From: Lachnoanaerobaculum umeaense
Lineage (GTDB): Bacteria > Bacillota > Clostridia > Lachnospirales > Lachnospiraceae
Length of the DNA: 64,000 bases
Reading direction: 5' to 3'
Assembly (NCBI RefSeq): GCF_003589745.1
Contig: NZ_CP032364.1
Location: 1,240,001-1,304,000, forward strand
Shown here: one piece after another, positions 63,969 through 64,000 of the stretch
Numbering within the stretch: the first letter of the stretch is position 1
Layout of the letters: each line of letters opens with the position of its first letter
Program-made: the position numbers and the translations under genes
Notes under the pieces: generated by a model
The model's input: the letters and a program-made list of their open reading frames with translations, nothing else
Databases searched by the model: none
What the model was told of the DNA's origin: nothing

Positions 63969-64000
63969 ATGGGTTGGAAAAAGAAAGCCTTGAGCTTTGT
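63969..64000 (+). CDS. Start of a gene continuing past the window
   Basis: ATG 63969 with GGAG 6 nt upstream opens MGWKKKALSF and runs to the window edge. A basic start followed by hydrophobic residues is possible for an exported protein, but ten codons are too few to identify. Confidence 0.45.
   Translation, partial: MGWKKKALSF

Overview
The window is AT-rich and densely coded. It reads as chromosome of a Gram-positive anaerobic Firmicute, most likely a Lachnospiraceae. The evidence is a class B sortase, a lipobox protein, an Lsa-type ABC-F protein, Rrf2 and XRE regulators, YicC/Gmk/RpoZ and RimO/PgsA gene orders, FchA beside FolD, a flavodiiron protein, and strong AGGAGG-type ribosome sites. 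An oral genus such as Lachnoanaerobaculum would fit, but that is inference. No rRNA, tRNA, CRISPR array or prophage was seen.

Layout: 1-17 kb is mostly housekeeping. It holds the end of a wall-associated surface protein, cutC, yicC-gmk-rpoZ, rimO-pgsA-cinA' plus two conserved unknowns, an ArsC-like gene with fchA-folD, a ComEA-like lipoprotein with an orphan response regulator and rlmH, an aconitase-family hydratase, ftsH, and an Lsa-like ABC-F gene. At 17-20 kb the pyrB-pyrI operon (minus strand) is separated from clpB by a 1,578 bp insertion sequence with a perfect 26 bp target duplication, typical of the IS1202 group. At 23-31 kb a tight six-gene operon links cls, plsC, pheA, a DUF815 ATPase, ppx and ppk1. 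A wall-binding-repeat remnant follows, then ilvN-ilvC and srtB on the minus strand, and a yfhO-argH-NusG_II-aminotransferase operon.

From 40 to 47 kb the genes are redox and repair related: an acyl-CoA dehydrogenase/EtfA/rubredoxin fusion directly before a flavodiiron protein, an anchored MsrAB, AlkD, and an MmcQ-MGMT fusion. msrAB and alkD diverge from a shared 25 bp palindrome.

From 49.4 to 55 kb an Rrf2 regulator and the next operon carry the same palindrome, ATGTAAW-N7-ATTACAT. That operon encodes a tandem SnoaL-like protein, an OpuC-type osmolyte importer in two proteins, a zinc-loop macrodomain and a class M sirtuin (SirTM). This links ADP-ribosyl signalling to solute import under one regulator and is the strongest candidate for an undescribed system here.

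The last part (55.8-64 kb) holds a lantibiotic-immunity-like ABC transporter with a fused double permease and a divergent two-component system, a probable toxin-antitoxin pair with a 14 bp palindrome, a membrane protein/XRE pair, a GH114-like protein and asparaginase. Functional calls rest on motifs read by eye; no database search was run.
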